The notes: generated by a model from the letters alone, not told the origin. A stretch of DNA of 64,000 nucleotides from Methylotuvimicrobium sp. KM2 (GCF_038051925.1 NZ_CP150634.1:4348300-4412299), one strand, 5' to 3'. Counted from the first letter of the stretch, positions 17,046 to 26,590 are shown. Numbers and translations: made by a program.

Positions 17046-17429
17046 ATGTCCGAATTTAACCTTGCCATCCACCATGTTAGCCTTATCGTCTCCGATACAG
17101 AAAAGTCCTTGCATTTTTACCGGGATATATTAGGACTTCAACAAACAGAACGCCCGAACCTTCCATTTCCGGGCGCTTGGCTTCAACTTGGCGAACAACA
17201 AATTCATTTATTGGAACTGGAAAATCCCGACCCAACTTCTGGTCGGCCAGTCCATGGAGGAAGAGATCGCCATGTCGCACTAACATGTTCGAGCCTATCT
17301 CCCGTCAAGGAAGCCCTCGATAACAACGGCTTTCGGTATACATTGAGCATTTCCGGACGCCAAGCATTGTTTTGCCGGGATTTTGACGGTAATGCCATTG
17401 AAATTATCGAACGCCCGAAAACCGAATAA
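17046..17429 (+). CDS. VOC-family (glyoxalase/dioxygenase fold) protein
   Basis: Single vicinal-oxygen-chelate domain of 127 residues made of two beta-alpha-beta-beta-beta modules. Likely metal ligands are the His in IHHVSLIVSD, the Glu in HLLELENP, the His in DRHVALT and the Glu in NAIEIIER, the usual four-residue set. The signature KSLHFYRDILGL follows the first strand. The substrate cannot be told; the protein resembles small glyoxalase or fosfomycin-resistance-like members without their specific hallmarks. The gene ends at a terminator that it shares with fimV. Confidence 0.88.
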   Translation: MSEFNLAIHHVSLIVSDTEKSLHFYRDILGLQQTERPNLPFPGAWLQLGEQQIHLLELENPDPTSGRPVHGGRDRHVALTCSSLSPVKEALDNNGFRYTLSISGRQALFCRDFDGNAIEIIERPKTE

Positions 17430-17458
17430 AAAAAGGCCCGATAACGGGCCTTTTTTTA
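17428..17458. terminator. Bidirectional intrinsic terminator between the VOC gene and fimV
   Basis: The stem GGCCCG (17435-17440) and CGGGCC (17445-17450) encloses the loop ATAA. It has seven A's on its left and seven T's on its right, so it works on both strands. The convergent stop codons lie at its edges. Confidence 0.93.
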
Positions 17459-20008
17459 TTTCAATTCATCGAGAATCGATTGTGCGATCTTTTTTTGCTC
17501 CGAACTTCCTTTATCCAATACTTCCTGTGCGATATCCTTAGCGGCATCACTATCTCCCATATCGATATATGCTCTAGCAAGATCGATTTTGGTTTCGAAT
17601 TCATCCATATCGGTCAGATCGGAAACCCCTAAGTCAAGATCGTCAGGAAAACTATCATCACTCCCTTTCTTAGGTGTCGAATCCAAGTCGAAGTCGAAAT
17701 TAAAATCGAAACCGATATCATCCTTTTCCGCTTCGGTCACACCGGATGCGCCTTCGGCCCTAGTTTCATTTTCGTCGAAAGATACGTTGAATTCATCCAT
17801 CGAAGAAGAATCAGCAACATCGGTCTTTTTCTCCGTATCGTCATCGAAGGTCTCAAAATCGAACGATTCAAATTCCTCAGAGCTCGAGGCGTCCGTTTTT
17901 TCCTCTGTCAGTGCTTCTGCTCCCGAACTCAAGTCAAATTCGATCTGATTATCGTATTGCCCATTCTGCTCCTCCGATGATTGCTGTTTTGAAGCCTCAG
18001 ATGTGCGATCCCCTGACCCAGGCACCGAAAAATCAAAACTCTCCAAGTCGAAATCGAGGCTGTTATCCGACTTTTCAGCTTCCTCTTCTTCCTCTTTTAA
18101 AGGCGATTCTTCCGTTTCAGACTCAAGCTCATCGAACTCAGGCAAATCGAAATCGAAACGATTGTCCTCAGTTATATCAGCCGAATGAGCGGAATCGGCT
18201 TCCTGGGAATCTTTATTAATCGCCGACTCGTCCTCGACATCGTCTTCCGTATCAATATCGTCAGTGAACAAGGCCGATCCCGGATTAATTTCACTGGCCA
18301 TCTCAGCAACTTTTGCCCAAAAATCGATATTTTCGTTTTTTCCGGCTTGCTTCAGTTCATTAGCATAACTTTCGAAACCCTCCTTGTTTTCGTTCGCGTA
18401 AAAAATCTCTAAGAGTTTCAATTTGTAATCGTCATTCTCTGGATGTTCGGCAATCGCTTGTCGAATCAGTCCTTCGGCTTGTTGATAACGACCGTATGCC
18501 AAATAAACATCAGCCTCGGAAATCGGATCGACTTCATGCTGGTCGCTATCGAAAGCGTCAAAATCGCTCGGAGTAAATTCGCTTAGGAACGAGCTTTCAC
18601 CAACGGTCCCCACATCATAGGCGGACTCGTCTTCCGCGGCCAATAAATTCAACTCCTCATCAGAGCTGGGAAGACTAATCTGCGATGATGCCGCGAACAT
18701 ACTATCCGTATCGGTTTCTTTTTCCGTTTTGCGCTTCCTTAACCACAACCAGCCTAAACCACCTAACAAACCGGCGCCGACCAGTGCTATTATCGCGTAA
18801 TAAAAGGAATCCAGGAGTTCACTTACAGGCTCTTGTGCCACAGCTTGCGGCGGTTTTGCCGCCGGACGGGGCGGAGGAACGGTTTCCTTTACCGGTGGCG
18901 TAACAACTGGGCGTGCCGGCATCTCAACTTTTTCGGATGGTTCTTTATGCTGCAAAGCGGCTAGCTGTTCGTCTTTTATAGCCAGCATTTGCTGCATCAC
19001 CGCTAATTGTTCCTCCAACTTCTCCAATCGCGCGCGCAATTCCGCATCATCTCTGCTTGGCTCATCCCGGTCGGCTTTGTCAGGATCGACCGGTTGCAAC
19101 AAGCTATCATCCCTTTCACCGCTGACAACGCGTTCGGCCTCTTCAACATCTTCTTGAGCAGGGGCAACGAGTCTCAATTGCGAGTCGATAACTTCCTCGT
19201 CAACCGGTGCCTCCGTTACTACCGCAACCTGACCTCGCCACACTTGATTTTGCCGACCATACTCTGCCAATGCTTGCCGGTGAGAAAGCTTCAGTATGAC
19301 CTCTCTTTCCGGAACCTTGAGCCTCGCTCCAGCCATTAATGCATTGATATTGTCTTTATAAAATGCGCTCGGATTATTCTCGAAGAGCGCTATCATGGTC
19401 TGTTCAACCGAGACATCGTTTGACGGCCTAACTTTTGAGGCAATTGACGAAAGCGTTTCATTTCTGCCAACCGGTCCGTACACGCCCGATGCAGGCGCGC
19501 GTTCCTCTTCACGACGCGGAGCAGGTGCTACCGGACGCTCAACGACTCGTGCATATTCTTGCTCGGCAGGCGTCACACCGTAATCGCTAGGAACCGGCAA
19601 TACAGGCTGTTGATAAGTTGCGGGCGGGTCGACCAAAACGGTGAACTCGCGATAAAGCGTCCCTTTCGGCCAGTTCACCTCAATCAAAAAATCTAAAAAA
19701 GGCTCCTTGAGCGCCTCAGTAGAACTGAGTTTAATAACCGCGCGCTTATCGGACACGGAAACCAGGTTGAATTTAATCTTGGAAAGAAAATAGCTCCAAG
19801 GTAATCCCGCCTCATCGAATTTATCGGGAGGCGCGAGTTTCACGGTAATGTCGGACGAATTTTCGTCGGGCGAAAGCATCAACGCAATCTCTGCATCAAG
19901 GCTTTGATTAAGGGCCGAGTGCAATGTGATATCGCCAATTCCCAACGGAAGAACACTAGTCGGGGTCATCAACGATAAAAGCGCTATGGATTTAGTCAGT
20001 TTGCGCAC
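17456..20008 (-). CDS. fimV: FimV/HubP-type polar hub protein
   Basis: Large inner-membrane protein of 850 residues that organises the cell pole and type IV pilus or related machinery. The N-terminal FimV domain has the hallmark LGIGDITLHSALNQSLDAEIAL after a signal peptide. A LysM-like peptidoglycan-binding region follows (NETLSSIASKVRP to LMAGARLKVPERE), then a coiled coil (about residues 340-370) and a Pro-rich linker. One transmembrane helix (FYYAIIALVGAGLLGGLGWLWL) leads into a very acidic cytoplasmic part with TPR-like helices. The conserved C-terminal domain is DLARAYIDMGDSDAAKDIAQEVLDKG. A GTG start at 20008 is preferred because AAGGAG lies 6-7 bp upstream, although the frame extends 17 codons further. 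It follows asd, the usual asd-fimV order. Confidence 0.95.
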   Translation of the reverse strand: MRKLTKSIALLSLMTPTSVLPLGIGDITLHSALNQSLDAEIALMLSPDENSSDITVKLAPPDKFDEAGLPWSYFLSKIKFNLVSVSDKRAVIKLSSTEALKEPFLDFLIEVNWPKGTLYREFTVLVDPPATYQQPVLPVPSDYGVTPAEQEYARVVERPVAPAPRREEERAPASGVYGPVGRNETLSSIASKVRPSNDVSVEQTMIALFENNPSAFYKDNINALMAGARLKVPEREVILKLSHRQALAEYGRQNQVWRGQVAVVTEAPVDEEVIDSQLRLVAPAQEDVEEAERVVSGERDDSLLQPVDPDKADRDEPSRDDAELRARLEKLEEQLAVMQQMLAIKDEQLAALQHKEPSEKVEMPARPVVTPPVKETVPPPRPAAKPPQAVAQEPVSELLDSFYYAIIALVGAGLLGGLGWLWLRKRKTEKETDTDSMFAASSQISLPSSDEELNLLAAEDESAYDVGTVGESSFLSEFTPSDFDAFDSDQHEVDPISEADVYLAYGRYQQAEGLIRQAIAEHPENDDYKLKLLEIFYANENKEGFESYANELKQAGKNENIDFWAKVAEMASEINPGSALFTDDIDTEDDVEDESAINKDSQEADSAHSADITEDNRFDFDLPEFDELESETEESPLKEEEEEAEKSDNSLDFDLESFDFSVPGSGDRTSEASKQQSSEEQNGQYDNQIEFDLSSGAEALTEEKTDASSSEEFESFDFETFDDDTEKKTDVADSSSMDEFNVSFDENETRAEGASGVTEAEKDDIGFDFNFDFDLDSTPKKGSDDSFPDDLDLGVSDLTDMDEFETKIDLARAYIDMGDSDAAKDIAQEVLDKGSSEQKKIAQSILDELK

Positions 20009-20078
20009 ATTGCTCTCCTTCATACACATATACCACAATCTATTACCCGGAACAGTCAAATATGAGATTAAGCTTAGA

Positions 20079-21101
20079 CTAGATGTAATTTTTTACCAAT
20101 TCTTCTGCAATTTGCACACTGTTTAAAGCGGCGCCTTTTCTGACGTTATCACCAACAACCCATAAGTCGATTCCCAGCGGATGCGAGATATCTTCGCGAA
20201 TACGCCCGACAAAAACACTATCGTGCCCGGAGGACTCTGTCACCGCCGTCGGATAACCTCCGTCCCGATGTTCGTCTAGAACTGTCACTCCAGGCGCCTT
20301 TTCGAGTAGCGCGCGCACCGATTTACTATCTATTTTGTGACGCGTTTCAATATGCACCGCTTCGGAGTGACCGAAAAAAACAGGCACACGCACAGCGGTA
20401 GGATTAACTTGAATCGATTCGTCACCGATAATTTTCCGCGTCTCCCAAACCATTTTCATTTCTTCCTTGGTATATCCATTTTCCATAAATACATCGATTT
20501 GCGGCAACACATTGAAAGCGATTTGCTTTGGATAAACGCTCGGTTCAATCGGTTTTCCGTTCAATAAATGCGCGGTTTGCAGACTGAGCTCCTCGATCGC
20601 TTCTTTACCCGTCCCGGAAACCGCCTGATAAGTGCAAACATTGATTCGACTGATACCGACCGCATCATAAATCGGTTTCAACGCAACTAACATCTGAATC
20701 GTCGAACAATTCGGATTGGCAATGATGCCTCGGTTTTTATAGTCGGCGATCTTCTCGGGATTAACTTCGGGCACGACCAACGGGATATTTTCGTCATAAC
20801 GAAATTGGGAGGTATTATCGATCACGATGCACCCGGCTGCCGCGGCTTTCGGCGCATATTCGGCGGAAACCGAAGCGCCAGGCGAGAACAAGCCGATTTG
20901 TGCTTTGGAAAAGTCGAACTCAGCTAGATCCTCTACCTTCAACGAGCCACCCTTAAACGGAATGCGTTTTCCAACCGAACGGCTACTGGCCAACGCATAA
21001 ACCTCACCAACCGGAAAATTTCGCTCTTCTAGGATCGAGATCATCGCTTCACCAACAGCACCGGTGGCACCGACCACGGCAACATTATATAATTTAGTCA
21101 T
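20079..21101 (-). CDS. asd: Aspartate-semialdehyde dehydrogenase
   Basis: Reduces aspartyl-4-phosphate to aspartate semialdehyde, the branch point to lysine/diaminopimelate, threonine and methionine. The 340-residue enzyme has the NADP-binding VAVVGATGAVGEAMISIL and the catalytic cysteine in NPNCSTIQM. The substrate-binding and general-base region spans QAVSGTGKEAIEEL to VRVPVFFGHSEAVHIE. The length and the NPNCSTIQ motif fit the shorter asd class also called Asd2. It lies 70 bp upstream of fimV on the same strand. A pair of asd genes occurs in some relatives, so a second copy elsewhere is possible. Confidence 0.96.
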   Translation of the reverse strand: MTKLYNVAVVGATGAVGEAMISILEERNFPVGEVYALASSRSVGKRIPFKGGSLKVEDLAEFDFSKAQIGLFSPGASVSAEYAPKAAAAGCIVIDNTSQFRYDENIPLVVPEVNPEKIADYKNRGIIANPNCSTIQMLVALKPIYDAVGISRINVCTYQAVSGTGKEAIEELSLQTAHLLNGKPIEPSVYPKQIAFNVLPQIDVFMENGYTKEEMKMVWETRKIIGDESIQVNPTAVRVPVFFGHSEAVHIETRHKIDSKSVRALLEKAPGVTVLDEHRDGGYPTAVTESSGHDSVFVGRIREDISHPLGIDLWVVGDNVRKGAALNSVQIAEELVKNYI

Positions 21102-21275
21102 ATTTAATTACCTTTTCATTTAAACAGAAACCACAGCATCACTTGCCTTCGGGATGCTAATATTCATCGCATTAAAAAAATCGGCAACGCCCGTCCCGGC
21201 CCTTCATACGAAAAAGGCGATATCAACGTCATAGCTTTCGCTATTCAGAATGCTGCCATAAATCATGCGATAGAC

Positions 21276-21366
21276 TTAACCCAGCCTTAACATTGCGCGT
21301 CAATAGGTTATTGAATAATATGCAATAATTAATTTTATGGCACTACACTTGTTATCGCTGGGTTAA
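21276..21366. mobile_element. R5 MITE, internally deleted copy (91 bp)
   Basis: The ends are TTAACCCAGCCTTAACA (21276-21292) and TGTTATCGCTGGGTTAA (21350-21366). Read against the reverse complement of the 1434-1586 copy, it matches from the left end through ggcactaca and then jumps to cttgtta at the right end. About 62 bp between two ACTACA repeats are missing. Confidence 0.88.
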
Positions 21367-21696
21367 GAATTTTTTCGGGCTTATAAACGCAGGGAAACAG
21401 CGCTGAATGTCGCTATTATCATGATAAACGGGGACTATTTAGCTCAACGAAGACTAAGAAAACATACGGATGACCATCGATTTCATACCTATTCGCAATA
21501 CGGACAATGCCGTTTACGACAAAGAAAATCTTACTGAAACCACCGGCATTAACACTACTACCTCCCGGTTTATGGATTTTGAATCGTTTCGTGACTATCG
21601 ATAACCGAATAATTTTGGATATATGCGGTCAAAATAACCCGGCATTATACACTAGACATAGCCTTCACATACTTTTTGCAAATCAAAACCAACAAG

Positions 21697-21812
21697 AATG
21701 CGGAGTATGCTTGACGAGCATGTCTGCATGCCTTATATGGCATAAGAGCTACCGTCAAGCCCCCCATCAATGAGTTCATCAAACCATTAACACTCAAGCT
21801 GGAAATTGCAGA
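21697..21812. repeat. R3 repeat, degenerate copy
   Basis: Shares with 53611-53776 the segments gtatgcttg(a/g)cgag, gagct(a)ccgtcaagccccc, and the end actcaagctgggaattgc in slightly changed form (ctggaaattgca). Confidence 0.65.
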
Positions 21813-21834
21813 GTCAAAATGCGGCGCCCCGCAT

Positions 21835-22326
21835 TCAACTTAACTCTTGATCAACATTTCCTTCGCGATTTTGTTTTCCCGCGTTCTTTCTTGAAAGACG
21901 AGCCAATGCTAAATATTGCTTTCGGAGTAACTTCAATTCTTCGTCGCCGATTTCTTCCAAATCCAACAGCTCGTTGTTAGCTCCTTCAACGGCGCGGATC
22001 AATTCGTCCAATTTTACTTGCAACGCATCGGTGTCGCGATTTTGGCTGTTCTGAATCAAGAATACCATTAAAAACGTTACGATAGTCGTCGCAGTATTAA
22101 TGATAAGCTGCCAAGTATCGCTAAAACCGAATAAAGGCCCGGTAATCACCCAGGTCAAAATGACCAATAATGCCGCATTGAATGCGATTGGTTTACCGGC
22201 CATTTGGGACCAGGTGCGTGCGAACCGGTCGAACCGAGCATTCCAAGCTGCGTTATTGTGAAATTGATCGGTAAGACGACCGGTGAGTTTCAAAAAAGCA
22301 TCTCGAAAACTTACTATTTCATTCAT
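21835..22326 (-). CDS. Low-affinity iron permease family membrane protein
   Basis: Small membrane protein of about 163 residues with the signature of bacterial low-affinity iron permease-like proteins (named after yeast Fet4). The signature is TWSQMAGKPIAFNAALLVILTWVITGPLFGFSDTWQLIINTATTIVTFLMVFLIQNSQNRDTDALQVKLDELIRA. Two transmembrane helices are evident, then a charged coiled tail. The transport role in bacteria is inferred from the family name and is not well proven. The ATG at 22326 is chosen because the preceding 13 codons are unlike the family and GAGG lies upstream. The gene has no operon partner. Confidence 0.88.
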   Translation of the reverse strand: MNEIVSFRDAFLKLTGRLTDQFHNNAAWNARFDRFARTWSQMAGKPIAFNAALLVILTWVITGPLFGFSDTWQLIINTATTIVTFLMVFLIQNSQNRDTDALQVKLDELIRAVEGANNELLDLEEIGDEELKLLRKQYLALARLSRKNAGKQNREGNVDQELS

Positions 22327-22520
22327 GACTTTAGCCTCTTTGTTTGCGCTGAGGGAACAGAGCATTTACTCCGTCCTTACCGAAAAAACCGCTCTCTTTT
22401 GTTAAAGAGTGCGGGGTGAGTCAGGCGAGAAGTCCAACCCCTAACTTAGCGAAATCCAATCTTACAAGAAAGGATGCTGGATTCAGGAGCGGGAAGCCCA
22501 TCCTTGGGACTTGACGGTAG

Positions 22521-22735
22521 CTATGCCTTTCGCACTTCAAACTTCGGCAGTGCCTAAGAAGACACCGGGGCGCCTAGAAAAGCATTTCCCGCATGGATGC
22601 TGACATAGAGCCATGGACGTATTTACCCAGCACCTAGATTCCATAACCCATTGGCCATGGTTAATTGTCTTGGATAATTTAGGTGCGGGTTAACGGCGTC
22701 CTGTCTGTCGAATAACCGCACCCTCTTTACCCCAT
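22521..22735 (+). repeat. R2 repeat with an R1 insertion
   Basis: Runs from ctatgcctttcgcacttc through catggacgtatttac, R1 at 22626-22689, then aacggcgtcctgtctgtcg and aaccgcaccctc. Confidence 0.75.
22626..22689. repeat. R1 element (64 bp)
   Basis: The left end CCCAGCACCTAGATTCC differs from the GIY-YIG insert end only at bases 4-5 over the first 15. The right end reads GGATAATTTAGGTGCGGG. It is flanked by TTTAC and TTAAC, an approximate 5-bp duplication. Confidence 0.85.
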
Positions 22736-22779
22736 AAGCGCCAACTTAGCGCTCATTCTATGGTGCATTTGCCGCTTTA

Positions 22780-22935
22780 TGAAAAACAACACCGGTTCCG
22801 AGGAGGGTGCGGTTGCTCGACCGACAGGCGTCGGCGGCAGGGATAGCCGCCGCCGAGCCTACATGGACGTATTCACGGCGTCCTATCGGGCGAGTGACCG
22901 CATCCACCACAGTTTGCACTTTCATTTGTCTGACG
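22780..22935 (+). repeat. R2 repeat with an empty R1 site and an intact IS110 target
   Basis: Reads ccggttccgaggagggtgcg, a GGCGGC/GCCGCC hairpin, gagcctacatggacgtattc and acggcgtcctatcgggcgag. No R1 lies between ttcac and ggcgtcc, and no IS110 lies at GAGCCTACATGG. Confidence 0.82.
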
Positions 22936-23159
22936 ATTGCCGGGCCTTCATGAACGTTACTTAAGTTGGCGCCAATGCCTCTTTACCCCCCGGCACTTCC
23001 ATTTTCAGGAATGCTGAAAACTTTATCATGCTCGCATGCTCGTTAGTTGCAGGAGTGAATGCCGATTCTACAGGAACACACATCTGCCTAATGCCGACAC
23101 CCACGCCAAATTGAAAAGTAGACGTTTTTCGCTCCGATGGGAGCCATTAATTTACTATT

Positions 23160-23792
23160 CTATGCAAACAACCAAGGCGCTCGCTTCGCACGTTCCGTCT
23201 CGTATGCACGAATTTGATCGGCATGCTGCAAGGTCAAGGCGATATCGTCAAGCCCGTTCAACAACCTGAATTTTCGATTGGCATCGACGTCAAAGACAAT
23301 TTCCCGACCGGAAGGCGTAACGATCTTTTGCGAATCCAGGTCAACTATCAGCCGATAACCTTCGGTCAATTCGTTGAATAATTCATCGACAATGCCAGCA
23401 TCGAGCACAATAGGCAAGATACCGTTCTTGAAACAATTGTTATAAAAGATATCGGCGAAACTCGGCGCGATGATCGCTCTGAAGCCGAAATCTTCGAGCG
23501 CCCAGGGCGCATGTTCGCGAGACGAGCCGCAACCGAAGTTCTCGCGGGTCAACAATAGTTCGGCGCCCTTGTACTCCGGTTTATTCAGCACGAAATCAGG
23601 GTTAATCGGTCGATTTGTGCAATCCATGTCCGGTTCGCCATGATCCTTATACCGCCATTCGTCGAACAGAAACGGTCCGAACCCTGCCCGACGAATGGAT
23701 TTTAGAAATTGTTTCGGAATAATCGCATCGGTATCGACATTGGCTCGATCCAACGGTGCGACCAGCGCGTCTATTTTGGTAAATGCTCTCAT
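23160..23792 (-). CDS. leuD: 3-isopropylmalate dehydratase small subunit
   Basis: Swivel domain of isopropylmalate isomerase in leucine synthesis, 210 residues. It starts with the LeuD pattern AFTKIDALVAPLDRANVDTDAIIPKQFLKSI and carries the substrate-binding loop NFGCGSSREHAPWAL. It pairs with LeuC, and the two genes overlap by 4 bp (ATGA), typical of coupled stoichiometric subunits. No leuB or leuA is visible, as an R2 cluster follows downstream. Confidence 0.97.
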   Translation of the reverse strand: MRAFTKIDALVAPLDRANVDTDAIIPKQFLKSIRRAGFGPFLFDEWRYKDHGEPDMDCTNRPINPDFVLNKPEYKGAELLLTRENFGCGSSREHAPWALEDFGFRAIIAPSFADIFYNNCFKNGILPIVLDAGIVDELFNELTEGYRLIVDLDSQKIVTPSGREIVFDVDANRKFRLLNGLDDIALTLQHADQIRAYETERAKRAPWLFA

Positions 23793-25213
23793 GCTTGCGC
23801 TCCTTGATTTGTTTCGGTGCTGACATCGACGAAATGCCCCGCAATCGCGGCTGCGGCCGCCATTGCCGGACTGACCAGATGCGTGCGTCCGCCATATCCT
23901 TGCCGCCCTTCGAAATTACGATTAGAAGTCGACGCACAGCGCTCTCCCGGCTCCAAACGGTCGGCGTTCATCGCTAAGCACATCGAGCATCCCGGATCTC
24001 GCCACTCGAATCCGGCTTCAATGAAAATTTTATCCAAGCCTTCGGACTCGGCTTGCTGCTTGATCAGACCCGACCCCGGGACGACCATCGCCAATTGGAT
24101 GTTAGCAGCTAGCTTTTTACCTTTCGCGACTGCGGCAGCCGCTCTCAAGTCTTCGATTCTCGAGTTCGTGCAGGAACCGATGAATACTTTATCGAGTTTA
24201 ATATCGGTAATCGCCACACCGGGTTTTAGATCCATGTATTGCAGTGCGCGCTTCATGCTTTCTCGCTTGGTTGCATCGCTCTCTTGATCTGGATCGGGCA
24301 CACTGGCATCGACCGGCACCACCAATTCGGGCGAAGTCCCCCAGGTCACTTGCGGCTTGATGTCGGCGGCATTCAACTCGACAACTTTATCGAAAACTGC
24401 GTCCGGGTCGGAATGCAACTGCTGCCACATACGCTCGGCCATGAACCAGTCGCTGCCTTTCGGTGAAAGCGGTCGTTCGCGGTAATAATCGATCGTGACA
24501 TCATCGACCCCGATCAAACCAGCGCGCGCGCCCGCTTCGATTGCCATATTGCATACCGTCATGCGGCCTTCCATCGACAATGCGCGGATCGCGGATCCGG
24601 CAAACTCGATCGTATAACCGTTGCCGCCGGCGGTACCGATTTTACCGATGATCGCCAACACGATATCTTTCGCAGTGATGCCGGGCCGCACTTCACCATC
24701 TACTTTGATTAGCATGTTTTTGGCTTTTTTCTGTACCAAACATTGTGTCGCCAAGACATGCTCGACTTCCGACGTGCCGATGCCGAATGCCAACGCGCCG
24801 GACGCACCGTGTGTCGAAGTATGCGAATCGCCGCAGACCACGGTCATGCCGGGCAGTGTCGCGCCTTGTTCGGGCCCTACGACATGCACGATGCCTTGGC
24901 GAATATCGGACATATCGAACTCGGTGATACCGAATTCGGCACAGTTTTTTTCGAGGGTTTCGACTTGCAGCCTTGAAACCGGATCGGCAATGCCTTTGTC
25001 GCGATCGGTGGTCGGCACGTTATGGTCGGCAACGGCCAAATTTCTCGCTTGTCGCCACGGCTTGCGTCCGGCAAGACGGAGTCCTTCGAACGCTTGAGGA
25101 GAAGTGACCTCATGGACTAAATGGCGGTCGATATAGATCAATGAAGAGCCGTCATCCTCGGTATGGACAACGTGATCTTCCCATAATTTGTCGTATAAAG
25201 TTTTACCTGACAT
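23789..25213 (-). CDS. leuC: 3-isopropylmalate dehydratase large subunit
   Basis: Aconitase-family [4Fe-4S] enzyme that isomerises 2- and 3-isopropylmalate. The 474-residue length is normal. Cluster-binding cysteines are in FIGSCTNSRIEDL and in DPGCSMCLAMNAD. The N-terminal substrate motifs YIDRHLVHEVTSPQAFEGL and VCGDSHTSTHGASGALAFGIGTSEVEHVLATQ are intact. The gene is followed at once by leuD and lies about 70 bp downstream of adk on the same strand. No leader-peptide attenuator was evident in the short gap. Confidence 0.97.
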   Translation of the reverse strand: MSGKTLYDKLWEDHVVHTEDDGSSLIYIDRHLVHEVTSPQAFEGLRLAGRKPWRQARNLAVADHNVPTTDRDKGIADPVSRLQVETLEKNCAEFGITEFDMSDIRQGIVHVVGPEQGATLPGMTVVCGDSHTSTHGASGALAFGIGTSEVEHVLATQCLVQKKAKNMLIKVDGEVRPGITAKDIVLAIIGKIGTAGGNGYTIEFAGSAIRALSMEGRMTVCNMAIEAGARAGLIGVDDVTIDYYRERPLSPKGSDWFMAERMWQQLHSDPDAVFDKVVELNAADIKPQVTWGTSPELVVPVDASVPDPDQESDATKRESMKRALQYMDLKPGVAITDIKLDKVFIGSCTNSRIEDLRAAAAVAKGKKLAANIQLAMVVPGSGLIKQQAESEGLDKIFIEAGFEWRDPGCSMCLAMNADRLEPGERCASTSNRNFEGRQGYGGRTHLVSPAMAAAAAIAGHFVDVSTETNQGAQA

Positions 25214-25287
25214 AGCTACTCATTGTATTAACCGCGTCAGCGGAAAGTAAAAGTATGCGTTAAGCGCCTATATTAGGCGCTAGCGCG

Positions 25288-25926
25288 TTATCCTAAAACG
25301 GCAAAAATCTTTTGCGTAATTTCATCGACCGACCCGACACCGGCAATCGATGCAAAGTGGGTCTTGCCGCCCAATGCCGAATAGTAACCGACCAGCGGCT
25401 TGGTTTGTTCGTGATATACGCTCAGTCTTTTACGAACGGTGTCTTCCTGGTCATCATCTCGCTGAATTAAGGGTTCGCCGGTTACATCGTCGACACCGGC
25501 CGTTTTAGGCGGGTTGAATGCAACATGATAAGTCCTACCTGAGCCAGGATGCACGCGTCTACCGCTCATTCGCTTAACGATTTCCTCGTCTTCGACCACA
25601 ATCTCGATAACATGATCAATCACGATATCCATAGCAGCCAATCCCTCGGCTTGCGCGATCGTGCGAGGAAAACCGTCCAGTAAAAAACCGTTTTGGCAAT
25701 CCGACTGCGCAATTCTCTCTTTGATCAATCCTAAAATAATATCGTCCGAAACCAAGCCTCCCGCATCCATGACTTTTTTAGCCTCGACGCCCAACGGCGT
25801 ACCTTCGCGCACAGCGGCCCGCAACATATCTCCGGTCGAGATTTGCGGGATATCATATTTTTCGGTAATGAATTGGGCTTGCGTTCCTTTGCCGGAACCG
25901 GGGCTACCCAAAAGAATAATGCGCAT
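25288..25926 (-). CDS. adk: Adenylate kinase
   Basis: Catalyses ATP + AMP to 2 ADP. The 212-residue protein has the Walker A MRIILLGSPGSGKGTQ, the AMP-binding STGDMLRAAVREGT, the FLLDGFPRTIAQAEGL motif and a long-form LID domain (RRVHPGSGRTYHVAFNPPKTAGVDDVTGEPLIQRDDDQEDTVRKRL). The LID lacks the four zinc cysteines, as in enteric enzymes. It is transcribed towards leuC; the divergent CBS-domain gene begins about 190 bp away. Confidence 0.97.
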   Translation of the reverse strand: MRIILLGSPGSGKGTQAQFITEKYDIPQISTGDMLRAAVREGTPLGVEAKKVMDAGGLVSDDIILGLIKERIAQSDCQNGFLLDGFPRTIAQAEGLAAMDIVIDHVIEIVVEDEEIVKRMSGRRVHPGSGRTYHVAFNPPKTAGVDDVTGEPLIQRDDDQEDTVRKRLSVYHEQTKPLVGYYSALGGKTHFASIAGVGSVDEITQKIFAVLG

Positions 25927-26119
25927 AATGAAACTCCAAGTTTATCTGGTTATTTGTAATATATGTCGGATTCGCGCCTAAGTAAAAACACACTTTAGCT
26001 GTTAATTCGCACTCGCAAAACAAGACATTTTATATCAAAATAAACATTAACTCTTGTAAAAAACAGATATTTTCCCTATTCTTACTCGGTTTATCAATTA
26101 TCTTTAGGAGTGCAACTGC

Positions 26120-26590
26120 ATGCGCGTTGAAGATCTAATGACTTCGCAAGTATTCACAGTCGAACAACATGACATGATCGATCGTGTCTTTTTCTTGCTG
26201 CATTATGAAAAAGTTCGTCATTTACCCGTCGTTGAAAAAGGCAAAGTCATCGGCATCGTATCGGATCGAGACCTATACAAAGCCTTAGGACCGAAAAGCA
26301 ACTCCAACTCGGTTGAAACCGTCGAAGGCAAAACTGTTTTGCAGGTCGTTCCGCAAAAAGTTCAACACATCATGCGTCGAGGCGTATTGACCGTTAATCC
26401 CGATACCTATGCGTCAGAAGCCGCCAGTATCATGGCCGAAAATAAAGTCGGCGCACTCCCTGTCGTCGACAAAAACAATAAACTCGTCGGAATCGTATCG
26501 GCCACCGATATTTTGCGCGTTTTTGCGAAAATCGAAAAAGCTAGCGAAGAACGGGAAAAAAGAATTGCGGCCGGTGTCAGCCATACCTAA
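26120..26590 (+). CDS. Tandem CBS-domain protein
   Basis: Stand-alone regulatory protein of 156 residues containing two CBS motifs. The first is MRVEDLMTSQVFTVEQHD to VIGIVSDRDLYKALG; the second is VQHIMRRGVLTVNPDTYASEAASIMAENKVGALPVVDKNNKLVGIVSATDILRVF. CBS pairs bind adenine nucleotides and sense energy state. No effector domain is attached, so its partner is unknown. The start has a good RBS (TAGGAG). It could form a unit with the DUF1415 gene 38 bp downstream. Confidence 0.93.
   Translation: MRVEDLMTSQVFTVEQHDMIDRVFFLLHYEKVRHLPVVEKGKVIGIVSDRDLYKALGPKSNSNSVETVEGKTVLQVVPQKVQHIMRRGVLTVNPDTYASEAASIMAENKVGALPVVDKNNKLVGIVSATDILRVFAKIEKASEEREKRIAAGVSHT

Larger units (their letters stand above)
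21102..21834. other. Intergenic with an R5 MITE and a degenerate R3 repeat
   Basis: Holds the R5 copy at 21276-21366 and an R3-like remnant at about 21697-21812. A plus-strand open frame at 21507-21773 runs through the R3 remnant and has no recognisable features. No gene is called. Confidence 0.7.
22327..23159. other. Intergenic with two R2 repeats
   Basis: Two tandem R2 copies (about 22521-22735 and 22780-22935) occupy the middle. The rest is unremarkable. Open frames at 22779-22964 and 23036-23269 are repeat sequence or shadows of leuD and were rejected. Confidence 0.75.

Noticed and set aside
21507..21773. Plus-strand ORF of 88 residues
   Set aside because: Ends inside an R3 remnant and shows no family traits.
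22779..22964. Plus-strand ORF of 61 residues
   Set aside because: R2 repeat sequence.
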